IMG/VR virus record: IMGVR_UViG_3300037010_001749 | Coordinates: 1-64,000 of that record | Direction: 5' to 3' (one strand) | Source of the DNA: a virus | Length of the DNA: 64,000 bases | Part shown: positions 56,444 to 63,147 of the stretch, piece by piece | Layout of the letters: every line of letters begins with the position of its first letter | How positions within the stretch are numbered: the first letter of the stretch is position 1 | Notes under the pieces: model-generated | Databases searched by the model: none | Told to the model about the DNA's origin: nothing | What the model saw: the letters and a program-made list of their open reading frames with translations, nothing else | Made by a program: the position numbers and the translations under genes

Positions 56444-56641
56444 TCACTTGGTTTCCTTTGCCAGTGAGCGGGCCACACGTGCCCGCAGCTTCTCAAACTG
56501 CACCATCTCATCGGTAATCTCGTCGAGCACCTCGTCGTAATAGTTGACATCGGGGCAGGTGGCGATCTGGTTGTGCAATTCCGCGATGGCCAGGCCCAGG
56601 CCCTCGTGGACCATCTTCAGGTTCTTGCCTGTGAAGATCAC
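56444..56641 (-). CDS. Hypothetical helical protein
   Basis: 65 residues from GTG 56641 (GTGA overlap); GTG 56650 is possible. Long helices (GLAIAELHNQIATCPDVNYY, EMVQFEKLRARVARSL). Unknown. Confidence 0.6.
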   Translation of the reverse strand: MIFTGKNLKMVHEGLGLAIAELHNQIATCPDVNYYDEVLDEITDEMVQFEKLRARVARSLAKETK

Positions 56642-56823
56642 GGAGCGCACCCCATGATCTGCTTGCGCACCCAGACATCCTGCTCGCGCCGGTCGATCAG
56701 TTCCTTCAGCGCGTCAGCCAGATCCTGGCTGTCCACGTGCTCGAAGTCTCCAGTGGGTAAACGCGCTCCGCGGTTGGCTGACAGGCCCCCCTCGTGGCGC
56801 ATGCGGCGCAGCTTGCTGTGCAT
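56638..56823 (-). CDS. Hypothetical protein
   Basis: 61 residues from ATG 56823, with GAGGAG about 9 bases upstream; the open frame extends further but into the previous gene. Reads MHSKLRRMRHEGGLSANRGA then a helical, charged C-terminus. Unknown. Confidence 0.58.
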   Translation of the reverse strand: MHSKLRRMRHEGGLSANRGARLPTGDFEHVDSQDLADALKELIDRREQDVWVRKQIMGCAP

Positions 56824-56849
56824 CGTGTGCAACTCCTCAAGGCTAAGGT

Positions 56850-57338
56850 TCAGTACGGTCCCCAGTCGTATGAGTAGGGCACGTCGAACCAGGCCTGCTG
56901 CGGCGACATGCCTGCTTCGAAGCGGCTCTTCCATGCCTGGCGTTCTTCCAGCGGGCCGGACTCCGCGTCATAGTGCGCCAGCTTCTTCTCGGCGGCGATG
57001 CGCTTGAGTTCGGCAAACCACACAGCCTTGTCCCAAGGCAGGCCCACCAGGTGCTTGTGGCGGTTCACCACGTTGAAGTAGATGCCGTCCTCGTCACTGG
57101 CGAAGTAGCCGACGATGCGCTTGCCTTTGTGCTCGGTCACGGCCGGCACGCTGAAGTAGGTGTCAGCGTAGCCGCTGGCGTAGCAGGTGAGTCTCAGCTG
57201 CGTGCCGGCGATGGGGCAGTTGCGGACCTTGGCGTAGGGGCCGAGGCAGTCGAACGAGCCGCCGGGTCGGTGACCCACCGCACCGTTGGGCCAGGTGAAC
57301 GTGTCGGTCGGATGTGCGTAGAACTTCTGTCCTGCCAT
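56850..57338 (-). CDS. Hypothetical protein
   Basis: 162 residues; PTDTFTWPNGAVGHRPGGSF, YADTYFSVPAVTEHKGKRIV and a basic helical segment. ATG 57338 follows the element at 57345. Looks like a small beta-sandwich plus helix; unknown. Confidence 0.65.
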   Translation of the reverse strand: MAGQKFYAHPTDTFTWPNGAVGHRPGGSFDCLGPYAKVRNCPIAGTQLRLTCYASGYADTYFSVPAVTEHKGKRIVGYFASDEDGIYFNVVNRHKHLVGLPWDKAVWFAELKRIAAEKKLAHYDAESGPLEERQAWKSRFEAGMSPQQAWFDVPYSYDWGPY

Positions 57339-57344
57339 GACCTC

Positions 57345-57361
57345 TCCCTAGCGGCTAAGGA
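57345..57361 (-). repeat. Stop/SD junction element 13
   Basis: TCCCTAG-CGG-CTAAGGA, a variant with roles of arms exchanged: the TAG (57348-57350) stops the upstream gene; a GGGAGAGG stretch is the Shine-Dalgarno for ATG 57338. Confidence 0.75.
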
Positions 57362-57587
57362 ACCGCGGCTTCTTCTTGCCGATGAAGTTGGCCAGGCGTT
57401 CCACCTGGTCAGTGACAGGGACAGGAACCGGCTTGGGCATCGGCGCCGGCGGCTTGGCCAGCAATGCTGCCTGCACTGCGTCCGCGCCCTCGCCCTGCTT
57501 GGGCAAGGCCGGGCGGATAGCGCTGCCAATACGGGTCGGGCTCCAGTCCTTCTGCAGCGTCACAAGGCTGCCAGTGCGCTCCAGCAT
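57348..57587 (-). CDS. Hypothetical protein, Pro/Val-rich centre
   Basis: 79 residues; KPPAPMPKPVPVPVTDQVER is a Pro-rich linker and the end GKKKPRFLSR is basic. ATG 57587 abuts the next gene by one base. Unknown. Confidence 0.55.
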   Translation of the reverse strand: MLERTGSLVTLQKDWSPTRIGSAIRPALPKQGEGADAVQAALLAKPPAPMPKPVPVPVTDQVERLANFIGKKKPRFLSR

Positions 57588-57832
57588 CAGTCGTACTGCG
57601 CGCCGCTGGGGCGCAGCCGGCCGTGCTCAATCAGAACCTGGATGATGAGGTTCATCTCGGCCCGGCTCGGGATGCCGAACTGTTCGTTGCGCCAGCCCTG
57701 CGCACCGTAGACGAAACGACGGACCGCGCTGCGGTGCAGCAGCTTGTCCAGCCAGTTCAGTTCATACTCGACCACGACTTCTTCGTAGCCGGAAGGACCC
57801 TTCGACCAGAAGGTAACGGAGCGGACTTGCAT
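57587..57832 (-). CDS. Hypothetical protein
   Basis: 81 residues from ATG 57832 (TGATG). MQVRSVTFWSKGPSGYEEVV strand pair, then helices with RAEMNLIIQVLIEHGRL. Unknown. Confidence 0.62.
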   Translation of the reverse strand: MQVRSVTFWSKGPSGYEEVVVEYELNWLDKLLHRSAVRRFVYGAQGWRNEQFGIPSRAEMNLIIQVLIEHGRLRPSGAQYD

Positions 57833-58050
57833 CAGGAGTTGTCCATTTCTTTGAAAGCCGCAGCAAGAAAGTCGACGGCGTCGGCCACGGCCTGGTCGTA
57901 GGTGTCGAGAACCGGACCGACCACGCACTCTTTGGCAAGTTGCCACCAGTGGCCGCCGTTGAGATCATCCTGGCGGAACTCGAAGCCTGCAGCCTGCAGG
58001 TGATGCACCGGAATCATGGCCACGGTGCGGACGATGGGTAGGTCTTGCAT
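57832..58050 (-). CDS. Hypothetical protein
   Basis: 72 residues; LQAAGFEFRQDDLNGGHWWQ then a helical acidic end. ATG 58050 follows the element at 58057. Unknown. Confidence 0.64.
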   Translation of the reverse strand: MQDLPIVRTVAMIPVHHLQAAGFEFRQDDLNGGHWWQLAKECVVGPVLDTYDQAVADAVDFLAAAFKEMDNS

Positions 58051-58056
58051 GCCTTC

Positions 58057-58072
58057 TCCTTAGTCCTGAGGA
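58057..58072 (-). repeat. Stop/SD junction element 14
   Basis: TCCTTAG-TC-CTGAGGA. TAA (58060-58062) ends the upstream gene as IPQD; AAGGAG drives ATG 58050. Confidence 0.92.
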
Positions 58073-58479
58073 ATCACGCAGTTGGCCACGTACAGGTCCA
58101 GCTGCGGGTTGAGGTAGTGCGCCCCTTGTGCCTCGGTCATGGCGATCTGCATGAGCAGGCCGCCGATGGAGTCTTCGATATAGGTCGACAGGAACCACGG
58201 TGTGCGCAGGCGCTCGCATTGCGCCTCGGCCTTGGCCACCCCGTCCTTGATAGCCGGGTCTCCGAAAGTGACGTGGCCTTCGGCGACCTCACGCAGCAGG
58301 CCCTGATAGTGCCACTGCCTGGCGTAATCCCGCTGTTTGGGCGACAGCTGGTCGTAGGTCAGCAGAGCCTGGTCCAGGCCGGCGTTGAAGGCCTTGCGAG
58401 AGAACGTCGCAGGCGTCACCAACAATTCCCGGTCCCGTGTTGAAGGCTCGAGGCTTTCGTACCACGCGTCAAAGTCCAT
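58060..58479 (-). CDS. Hypothetical protein
   Basis: 139 residues from ATG 58479 (TGATG). Opens MDFDAWYESLEPSTRDRELL, helical and acidic; ends ANCVIPQD at the element stop. Unknown. Confidence 0.65.
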   Translation of the reverse strand: MDFDAWYESLEPSTRDRELLVTPATFSRKAFNAGLDQALLTYDQLSPKQRDYARQWHYQGLLREVAEGHVTFGDPAIKDGVAKAEAQCERLRTPWFLSTYIEDSIGGLLMQIAMTEAQGAHYLNPQLDLYVANCVIPQD

Positions 58480-58640
58480 CACTTTTCCTTCCAGTTGGCG
58501 CAGCAGCGCTGCGAGATCCAGTAGTCCGCTGAGGTGTCGCAGATCAGGTACTCCTGCAGCGCCTTTCGGGCTTCAGCCCGAGTCTCGAACTCGTCGACCG
58601 TTTCGGTGTGGCCCTGGCCACGTCGGTTGATGTAGGTCAT
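58479..58640 (-). CDS. Small conserved phage protein
   Basis: 53 residues (TETVDEFETRAEARKALQEY, then DYWISQRCCANW). The ETVDEF-xTR-xEAR pattern recurs in many phages. ATG 58640 lies at the element 58641 with GGGA as ribosome-binding site. Overlaps the next gene by TGATG. Confidence 0.75.
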   Translation of the reverse strand: MTYINRRGQGHTETVDEFETRAEARKALQEYLICDTSADYWISQRCCANWKEK

Positions 58641-58656
58641 TCCCTAGCCCTGGGGA
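58641..58656 (-). repeat. Stop/SD junction element 15, variant
   Basis: TCCCTAG-CC-CTGGGGA. TAG (58644-58646) stops the upstream gene as EIPQG; ATG 58640 touches the element. Confidence 0.8.
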
Positions 58657-58823
58657 ATTTCGGCAACCGAGGCAAACCAGCACTCGGTCAATGACTCGTC
58701 GTCGTTGAAGGTCTCGAACAGGTACTCGCAAGCGGCTTCGCCGATGCCCTGCGCCGTGAACGCGTTCTCCGCCTGGACGGCGATCTTGACTGTCACGACA
58801 AACTCTCCCGGTTTCGTAGCCAT
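58644..58823 (-). CDS. Hypothetical protein
   Basis: 59 residues from ATG 58823 (GGAG 9 bases upstream). VVTVKIAVQAENAFTAQGIG then CWFASVAEIPQG; an alpha/beta small phage fold. Unknown. Confidence 0.65.
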   Translation of the reverse strand: MATKPGEFVVTVKIAVQAENAFTAQGIGEAACEYLFETFNDDESLTECWFASVAEIPQG

Positions 58824-59167
58824 GCTTTGGTTCTCCAATCGTTGGGCAAGCGCTGCACGCGCTGCAGCCGCACCCGCGGCTCAACGCTGGCGCAGAACGC
58901 TTCGTACTGCTTGAACAAGGTCTCAGCCTGCTTGGCGTAGGCGTGCGGGGGCTTGGTGCCCCAGTAGAACTCCAGCGAAGCCTCGCTGTGCCCTTCGCTC
59001 GGGTGCCAGCAAGCGATGTAGCCGCGGTTCACCTCGTCGTAGGGCAGGAACAGTTCCAGCTCGCGCCCCTCGGGCAGACTGCGCTCCTTCAGCGTCTTGG
59101 GCGGGATGCACCGGATCAGGACCGGCACCGTGATGAGCCAGTCGGTGATGGCGTAGCGCGGTCTCAC
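58793..59167 (-). CDS. Hypothetical protein
   Basis: 124 residues, GTG 59167 (GTGA). Beta-rich start (AITDWLITVPVLIRCIPPK), then a basic helical end (RVRLQRVQRLPNDWRTK). Overlaps the next gene by 31 bases. Unknown. Confidence 0.62.
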   Translation of the reverse strand: MRPRYAITDWLITVPVLIRCIPPKTLKERSLPEGRELELFLPYDEVNRGYIACWHPSEGHSEASLEFYWGTKPPHAYAKQAETLFKQYEAFCASVEPRVRLQRVQRLPNDWRTKAWLRNRESLS

Positions 59168-59403
59168 TTCAGCCGCTCCGCACGGCGCGCCATCTTCGCC
59201 GCCAGCTTCTCGCGCTTGGCCGCTTCGACCTCGCGGTTGTGCTTGGCGATTTCCATCTGGAGGAGAGCCTGCTGCGCCCTGTTGGCGGTGCTGTTGCTGC
59301 GGTTCGGCCGACCAGTCTTTGACGCCTTCATGCCGCTGCTCGCGGCAGCTGCCATGAGCATAGCGCTGAGGCTAAGGCTGAATTTCTTGAGTCCGTTGAA
59401 CAT
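59164..59403 (-). CDS. Small basic protein with signal-like start
   Basis: 79 residues; LKKFSLSLSAMLMAAAASSG is a signal-peptide- or anchor-like head, the rest a basic coiled coil (ALLQMEIAKHNREVEAAKRE). ATG 59403 follows the element at 59411. May act in the envelope; unproven. Confidence 0.62.
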   Translation of the reverse strand: MFNGLKKFSLSLSAMLMAAAASSGMKASKTGRPNRSNSTANRAQQALLQMEIAKHNREVEAAKREKLAAKMARRAERLK

Positions 59404-59410
59404 GGAGTTC

Positions 59411-59426
59411 TCCTTAGGGTTGGGGA
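59411..59426 (-). repeat. Stop/SD junction element 16
   Basis: TCCTTAG-GG-TTGGGGA. TAA (59414-59416) ends the upstream gene as APQP; AAGGAG drives ATG 59403. Confidence 0.92.
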
Positions 59427-59626
59427 GCCGCGTAGTGCCGCGCAGCTTCCAGTTCGACAAGTGCTGTGATGGTGCGGTGCTTCTCGGTTTCTGCCACATC
59501 AATCTCGAAGAGCGTGTCTCCCGCTTTGCCGCACTGCACGACGTAGGCGTCACGCCAGGCCTCGGAGTAGAACCACTGCGTCTTTGGGTTTGTCGGGCTG
59601 TTGAGCGCGACGACGTAGATCTTCAT
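59414..59626 (-). CDS. Hypothetical protein
   Basis: 70 residues from ATG 59626, six bases after AAGGAG. KIYVVALNSPTNPKTQWFYS, then a GDTLFEIDVAETEKHRTI strand; ends PQP. Unknown. Confidence 0.65.
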   Translation of the reverse strand: MKIYVVALNSPTNPKTQWFYSEAWRDAYVVQCGKAGDTLFEIDVAETEKHRTITALVELEAARHYAAPQP

Positions 59627-59632
59627 GGTCAC

Positions 59633-59648
59633 TCCTTAGGGTTAGGCA
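59633..59648 (-). repeat. Stop/SD junction element 17
   Basis: TCCTTAG-GG-TTAGGCA. Its second arm's TTA (59642-59644) is the upstream TAA stop; AAGGAG drives ATG 59626. Confidence 0.88.
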
Positions 59649-59875
59649 AAAGGTAGGTTCAGCATGGCGCCAGCGCCGTGCAGGATGCTGATGATCTTCT
59701 CGCCGGCGCTTCGCGTCGGCAAGGGGCCGGATATATGCTGCTGGCCGTCCACGTCGAAGACGTAGAAGGGCGGATATCGCCCTTCGGTCTCGTTCGTAGA
59801 CTGCACGCCGCTGCCATCTGGTGTGTCTTCGCCATCAATGGCAAGCCACCTGCGTGTCAGGTCGGGAGTGGTCAT
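59642..59875 (-). CDS. Hypothetical protein
   Basis: 77 residues from ATG 59875 (TGATG). TTPDLTRRWLAIDGEDTPDG then YPPFYVFDVDGQQHISGPLP. Beta-rich; ends LNLPFA. Unknown. Confidence 0.62.
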   Translation of the reverse strand: MTTPDLTRRWLAIDGEDTPDGSGVQSTNETEGRYPPFYVFDVDGQQHISGPLPTRSAGEKIISILHGAGAMLNLPFA

Positions 59876-60390
59876 CACGCCCCCACCAGGTGGGCACGCT
59901 TTTCCAGCTCGAACAGGTGGCGATCACGGCCAGGCTCCAGCACCACGCCGCGGGCACGCTCCCGGGCCCGGTCGGCTTCCAGCGTCGTGTCGCCAGTCTT
60001 CGGGCCGCTGGCCAGCGCCGCGGCCGCAGCCACACGCTCAGCCGCCTTGGCCTTGCGCTCCATGCGCCTGGTGTAGTCCAAGCCACGAATGATCTCGTCG
60101 CCCCAGGCTTCAGCATCAGCTGCGCCCAGGAACTCGACATCGAAGCCGCCCATACGGGCTGTGGCAAGTGTGTAGCGGCTGGCCCGGTCGATGATTTCCT
60201 GGCCGTGCCGGAACTGGTCCAGGTACTGGGCTGGGCAGACGAAGATCTGCTGCACAGGGCTGGCGCCGAGGGCAATGGCCGTGATGTCGTTCAGGGTGGC
60301 GCCTTCGATGATGGCGTCGACCGTGTCAGGGTGCCGCAGCACGACCGTGAACAGGTTCGGGGGCAGGTAACCGGTTTGCTGGTTCATCAT
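59875..60390 (-). CDS. Hypothetical protein
   Basis: 171 residues from ATG 60390. A beta/alpha N-terminal part (PNLFTVVLRHPDTVDAIIEG) and a helical, Ala/Arg-rich C-terminus. The element at 60395 gives the ribosome-binding site. Unknown. Confidence 0.65.
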   Translation of the reverse strand: MMNQQTGYLPPNLFTVVLRHPDTVDAIIEGATLNDITAIALGASPVQQIFVCPAQYLDQFRHGQEIIDRASRYTLATARMGGFDVEFLGAADAEAWGDEIIRGLDYTRRMERKAKAAERVAAAAALASGPKTGDTTLEADRARERARGVVLEPGRDRHLFELEKRAHLVGA

Positions 60391-60394
60391 GAAC

Positions 60395-60411
60395 TCCTTA
60401 GTCCCTAGGGA
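60395..60411 (-). repeat. Stop/SD junction element 18
   Basis: TCCTTAG-TCC-CTAGGGA, the most symmetrical copy (6 canonical pairs plus 1 wobble); AAGGAG for ATG 60390. Confidence 0.9.
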
Positions 60412-60423
60412 CCGCTTGGTTGA

Positions 60424-60445
60424 CGGCTGGGGCACTCCCCAGCCG
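60424..60445. other. Strong GC hairpin in intergenic gap
   Basis: CGGCTGGGG (60424-60432), loop CACT, CCCCAGCCG (60437-60445). Nine perfect pairs in a 62-base gap; no U tract on the coding strand. Possibly a transcription pause or attenuation site. Confidence 0.6.
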
Positions 60446-60452
60446 GGTTGTT

Positions 60453-60635
60453 TCACCGGCCGTCGGCCGGTGTCTTCTCGCCGCGGATGTCCACAAGGCC
60501 GAGAGCCTCGCCGTACGTCCAATGGGCTCTGACTTCGTGTACCAGGAAGCCCTGGTCTCGCGCCTGGTAGATCAGGTCCACCATCTTGCGCTGGATGTCT
60601 TTCAGCGCGAGCGGCAGAGGGGTGTAACTGGTCAT
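60453..60635 (-). CDS. Hypothetical protein
   Basis: 60 residues, ATG 60635 (ATGA). PLPLALKDIQRKMVDLIYQA and GEALGLVDIRGE; helical. Unknown. Confidence 0.62.
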   Translation of the reverse strand: MTSYTPLPLALKDIQRKMVDLIYQARDQGFLVHEVRAHWTYGEALGLVDIRGEKTPADGR

Positions 60636-60787
60636 GGGTGTTTCCGCGGCTGGGGCAGGTCGCCTTCTTTGGGCAAAGCATTCCAGGCCTTGCGCTCGGC
60701 GTAGCCGCCGAGAAGGTAGCCAACAGCGAAGAGGGCGAGACCGAGAGCCACGAAGATGCCGGCCGACAGAGCGATGAACATGTCCAT
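60632..60787 (-). CDS. Small membrane protein, 51 residues
   Basis: One transmembrane segment (FIALSAGIFVALGLALFAVG, residues about 4-23), then a short basic, Pro-containing cytoplasmic tail. ATG 60787 follows the element at 60794; ATGA overlap downstream. A holin-like or superinfection role is possible but unproven. Confidence 0.7.
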   Translation of the reverse strand: MDMFIALSAGIFVALGLALFAVGYLLGGYAERKAWNALPKEGDLPQPRKHP

Positions 60788-60793
60788 GTGGGC

Positions 60794-60809
60794 TCCTTAG
60801 GGTTGGGGA
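60794..60809 (-). repeat. Stop/SD junction element 19
   Basis: TCCTTAG-GG-TTGGGGA. TAA (60797-60799) ends the upstream gene as LPQP; AAGGAG drives ATG 60787. Confidence 0.92.
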
Positions 60810-61003
60810 AGGTCGAGCTTGAAGACGGCGTGCTGCGTGGCAAGACACGCAAGGTGCCCGGCGTCCACGCTGGCCCGGCAAGCGTGGTACGGCTGCGCCC
60901 GTTCGTCGAAGAACAGGCACTGGCAACAGTGCGGATTGCCTGGGTGTTCCTCGGGGTGTGCAGGAACAACGACAAGTCGAACAGGAAAGCCCAGGACGTT
61001 CAT
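60797..61003 (-). CDS. Cys-rich hypothetical protein
   Basis: 68 residues with HCCQCLFFDERAQPYHACRA and a later Cys: a likely metal site. Ends LDLPQP. ATGA with the tiny upstream gene. Unknown. Confidence 0.62.
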   Translation of the reverse strand: MNVLGFPVRLVVVPAHPEEHPGNPHCCQCLFFDERAQPYHACRASVDAGHLACLATQHAVFKLDLPQP

Positions 61004-61083
61004 AGCACGCGCTCCAAGAGGTGTTTGCGCTCCCGGTCGGCGTAAGCGATCAGCTGCGCCATCTTCGAGAGCTTGTCGGCCAT
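61000..61083 (-). CDS. Tiny helical protein, 27 residues
   Basis: MADKLSKMAQLIAYADRERK then HLLERVL. One-base TGATG overlap upstream and ATGA overlap downstream support translation. Confidence 0.5.
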   Translation of the reverse strand: MADKLSKMAQLIAYADRERKHLLERVL

Positions 61084-61238
61084 CAAAAACCTCCAGTGAT
61101 TGAAAGAGCCACTTGTCGGCCCCATCGGTAGGCAGTCGGGCTGCCCTGCGGGTCCCGCAAGTTGTCGACGATGTAGTCGACGAAGCCCAAGCAGAAGTAT
61201 TTCACAGCTTGCCAGGTTTGCAAAATGTGATCAGTCAC
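61083..61238 (-). CDS. Small hypothetical protein, 51 residues
   Basis: GTG 61238 lies inside the end of the upstream gene (8-base overlap). QTWQAVKYFCLGFVDYIVDN may be an amphipathic or membrane-associated helix. Unknown. Confidence 0.58.
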   Translation of the reverse strand: MTDHILQTWQAVKYFCLGFVDYIVDNLRDPQGSPTAYRWGRQVALSITGGF

Positions 61239-61677
61239 CGTAGGCCTCCTTAGCATTGAGGAGCCAGAGGATCATCGGCTCGGGGTCCGGCGGATTGCCG
61301 TTGGTTCCCTTGGAGTAGGGGCTGTGGTGCTCGCCGCTCATGAGGCGGTCACAAGCCGTGTTGCCGCGCACCTCGTGCAGCGGGCACTCCTCGCACTCCG
61401 GAGTGCCGGACCAATCCGGGTCGTCCACTTCACGCTCCTCCGCGTCGGTGTCGTAATGCTTCGCGCACAGCGCGCAGCTTTTGGCATCGATTCTGAGGGC
61501 AGATTCGCGTCCCTCCCCGGTAACAACGCCATCTGTGAAGCTGACGCCGTGCTTGGCCAGATTCTCGGGCCGCAGGCCGATCCACTTCTGCAGGCTGTGC
61601 GCCGTGGGCTTGGCCCTGGCCTCAGGCGAGTCGGCACAGCAGGGGTAGAACTCCTTTGACCAGGTTTTATAGCTCAT
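61231..61677 (-). CDS. Hypothetical Cys-containing protein
   Basis: 148 residues. Cys pairs (FYPCCAD, SCALCAKHYD, PECEECPLHE) suggest metal binding. Ends WLLNAKEAYGD, with LNAKE encoded by the junction element. ATG 61677 follows the element at 61687. Unknown. Confidence 0.65.
   Translation of the reverse strand: MSYKTWSKEFYPCCADSPEARAKPTAHSLQKWIGLRPENLAKHGVSFTDGVVTGEGRESALRIDAKSCALCAKHYDTDAEEREVDDPDWSGTPECEECPLHEVRGNTACDRLMSGEHHSPYSKGTNGNPPDPEPMILWLLNAKEAYGD
61247..61262 (-). repeat. Stop/SD junction element 20
   Basis: TCCTTAG-CA-TTGAGGA; read through as LNAKE; AAGGAGG lies 8 bases before GTG 61238. Confidence 0.85.
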
Positions 61678-61686
61678 TTCAAGCTC

Positions 61687-61702
61687 TCCTTAGCGTTGAG
61701 GA
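61687..61702 (-). repeat. Stop/SD junction element 21
   Basis: TCCTTAG-CG-TTGAGGA. TAA (61690-61692) ends the upstream gene as RPQR; AAGGAG drives ATG 61677. Confidence 0.92.
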
Positions 61703-62244
61703 CGGGCGTTCTTGCCCTTGGTGGTGATAGCGCCCTGGGCGTTGAGATAGCCCAGGGCGATAAGGGAGCGCTTCGCAAGCGCGAAGCGCTCGGTCGAGAT
61801 GCCGCGGCGCCGCAGTTCGTCGGCCCGTGCGAAGCTCTTCAGCCCACACGTCACGTCAAGCACCTGCAGTTCGTCGGCCGACAGAGTCGGGCCCGGCGCC
61901 GGCAGCAAAGGCGCCGCGTTGTCCGGATGAACGTAGACCGTCGGGTCCATGTACTTGCCGCAGAAGCAGCACGACTCAACGATGGCGAAGCCTGGCTTCA
62001 GGTGGATGTTCTTGTCCTTGCGACAGCTGAACCAGGGCGGGCTCCACGCATCGGTGACGCTGGCCATGCGGCCCGTGGCCAGTTCCAATGCGTCGTACTG
62101 GTAGCGAGTGCCACCGTCCCACACGCCAGCGTATGCCGGGATGTGCACTTCCGTGGTGGCGTGCAACTTGACAGACTTTCGTCCTGTGATGCCGCGCAAG
62201 TGCAGCGGCAGTTCCTTGGTGTCAACGTGAATGGCTTGGCTCAT
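61690..62244 (-). CDS. Hypothetical protein
   Basis: 184 residues. Beta-rich first half (VHIPAYAGVWDGGTRYQYDA), a CCFCGKY Cys cluster near 92, and a helical C-terminus with a SADELQVLDVTCGLKSF segment. AAAGGAG precedes ATG 62244 without a junction element. Unknown. Confidence 0.65.
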   Translation of the reverse strand: MSQAIHVDTKELPLHLRGITGRKSVKLHATTEVHIPAYAGVWDGGTRYQYDALELATGRMASVTDAWSPPWFSCRKDKNIHLKPGFAIVESCCFCGKYMDPTVYVHPDNAAPLLPAPGPTLSADELQVLDVTCGLKSFARADELRRRGISTERFALAKRSLIALGYLNAQGAITTKGKNARPQR

Positions 62245-62277
62245 GGCTAACTTCTCCTTTGACTGACCACTATGGCC

Positions 62278-62303
62278 AGTGGCAAGCGTTGGCGCTTGCC
62301 ACT
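62278..62303. other. Perfect 11-bp hairpin in 85-base intergenic gap
   Basis: AGTGGCAAGCG (62278-62288), loop TTGG, CGCTTGCCACT (62293-62303). No U tract follows on either strand; it may stabilise mRNA ends, pause transcription or bind protein. Confidence 0.7.
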
Positions 62304-62329
62304 ACCCACGAGGGATAGCGGTGCGTGCT

Positions 62330-62725
62330 TTACTCCGCAAGGTTCGTGGCGGGCATCTCCTTAGTACTAGGGACCGGAGCAGGCAGCACTCGCCGCGCCA
62401 GGTCATCGATGAGTTGGGCCACGACCGTCGGCACGCTGTCAAGGGTCTGGTCGTCGTCCAGGCGCCTGAGCCTGCGGTCGCGCTTGATGGCGATGGTGTG
62501 CTTGGCTACCGTTGTCGTGCCGTTCGCGTACACCTTAACGGTCATGGGGCGGCCGCTCAGGCTCTGTACGATCCAGGAAGGGTGCTTCAGGGCTCGGCTG
62601 TTGGCCCGGCCAGCCAGAAGCCTTGGGTCTGCTCCGGCCTTGGGGCGGTCAAGCACCAGGACGACAGCTCCGGCGTCATTCCCGGAAATAACAAGGGCTT
62701 TGCAGCCCGGTTCGATCGGTTTCAT
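62330..62725 (-). CDS. Hypothetical phage protein
   Basis: 131 residues. CKALVISGNDAGAVVLVLD then a SLSGRPMTVKVYANGTT segment and basic KRDRRLRRLDD; matches in style a small conserved phage protein. Its C-terminus PSTKEMPATNLAE runs through a junction element. ATG 62725 follows the element at 62732. Confidence 0.66.
   Translation of the reverse strand: MKPIEPGCKALVISGNDAGAVVLVLDRPKAGADPRLLAGRANSRALKHPSWIVQSLSGRPMTVKVYANGTTTVAKHTIAIKRDRRLRRLDDDQTLDSVPTVVAQLIDDLARRVLPAPVPSTKEMPATNLAE
62358..62373 (-). repeat. Stop/SD junction element 22
   Basis: TCCTTAG-TA-CTAGGGA near the end of the coding region, followed after AAGGAG by an in-frame ATG that gives only eight residues; no separate gene follows. 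Confidence 0.75.
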
Positions 62726-62731
62726 GCTGGC

Positions 62732-62747
62732 TCCTTAGGGTTAGGGA
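62732..62747 (-). repeat. Stop/SD junction element 23
   Basis: TCCTTAG-GG-TTAGGGA. The second arm's TTA (62741-62743) is the upstream TAA stop; AAGGAG drives ATG 62725. Confidence 0.92.
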
Positions 62748-63124
62748 GTCAGGCTGCGCCGCTTGGCGCAGCCACGTGCGTACTCGGTGCCGGCCGCGTC
62801 CGTGGCCAGCGTGATGAGACCGTGGGCCATCTGGTTGTGGTCGAACCAGAGGAATAGCCAGGCACGCTGGCCGTACACCACGCAGGCCTCACCATCGGCC
62901 GGCGTCTCGCTCCGGCACAGCTCCGTGTAGAGGACAGGGCGGCAGCCGTGCGGCATCTCGCCCAGGTCGTGAGCCGTCAGCGGGTCGCGGCAAGCCACAA
63001 GGTCGGGGGCCTGGGCCATGCCTGCGCAGGCCGCTACTGCGCGCTCGGCCTCAGCGTGGAAGTAGACGCCAGACCAGAAGCAGTCGGCCATGGTGGCATG
63101 GGCATGGCCAAAGAAGTTGTGCAT
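62741..63124 (-). CDS. Hypothetical protein
   Basis: 127 residues. NFFGHAHATMADCFWSGVYF then CVVYGQRAWLFLWFDHNQMA; aromatic-rich. ATG 63124 follows the element at 63131. Unknown. Confidence 0.65.
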   Translation of the reverse strand: MHNFFGHAHATMADCFWSGVYFHAEAERAVAACAGMAQAPDLVACRDPLTAHDLGEMPHGCRPVLYTELCRSETPADGEACVVYGQRAWLFLWFDHNQMAHGLITLATDAAGTEYARGCAKRRSLTP

Positions 63125-63130
63125 GGCGGC

Positions 63131-63147
63131 TCCTTAGGCGTTAAGGA
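63131..63147 (-). repeat. Stop/SD junction element 24
   Basis: TCCTTAG-GCG-TTAAGGA, with perfect CTCCTTA/TAAGGAG arms. TAA (63134-63136) ends the upstream gene as LLNA; AAGGAG drives ATG 63124. Confidence 0.93.

Noticed and set aside
56837-56852. Inverted copy of the junction element
   Set aside because: It is in the opposite orientation and imperfect, so chance similarity is more likely.
60424-60445. Intrinsic terminator
   Set aside because: The stem is strong but no U tract follows on the coding strand, so it is listed only as a hairpin.
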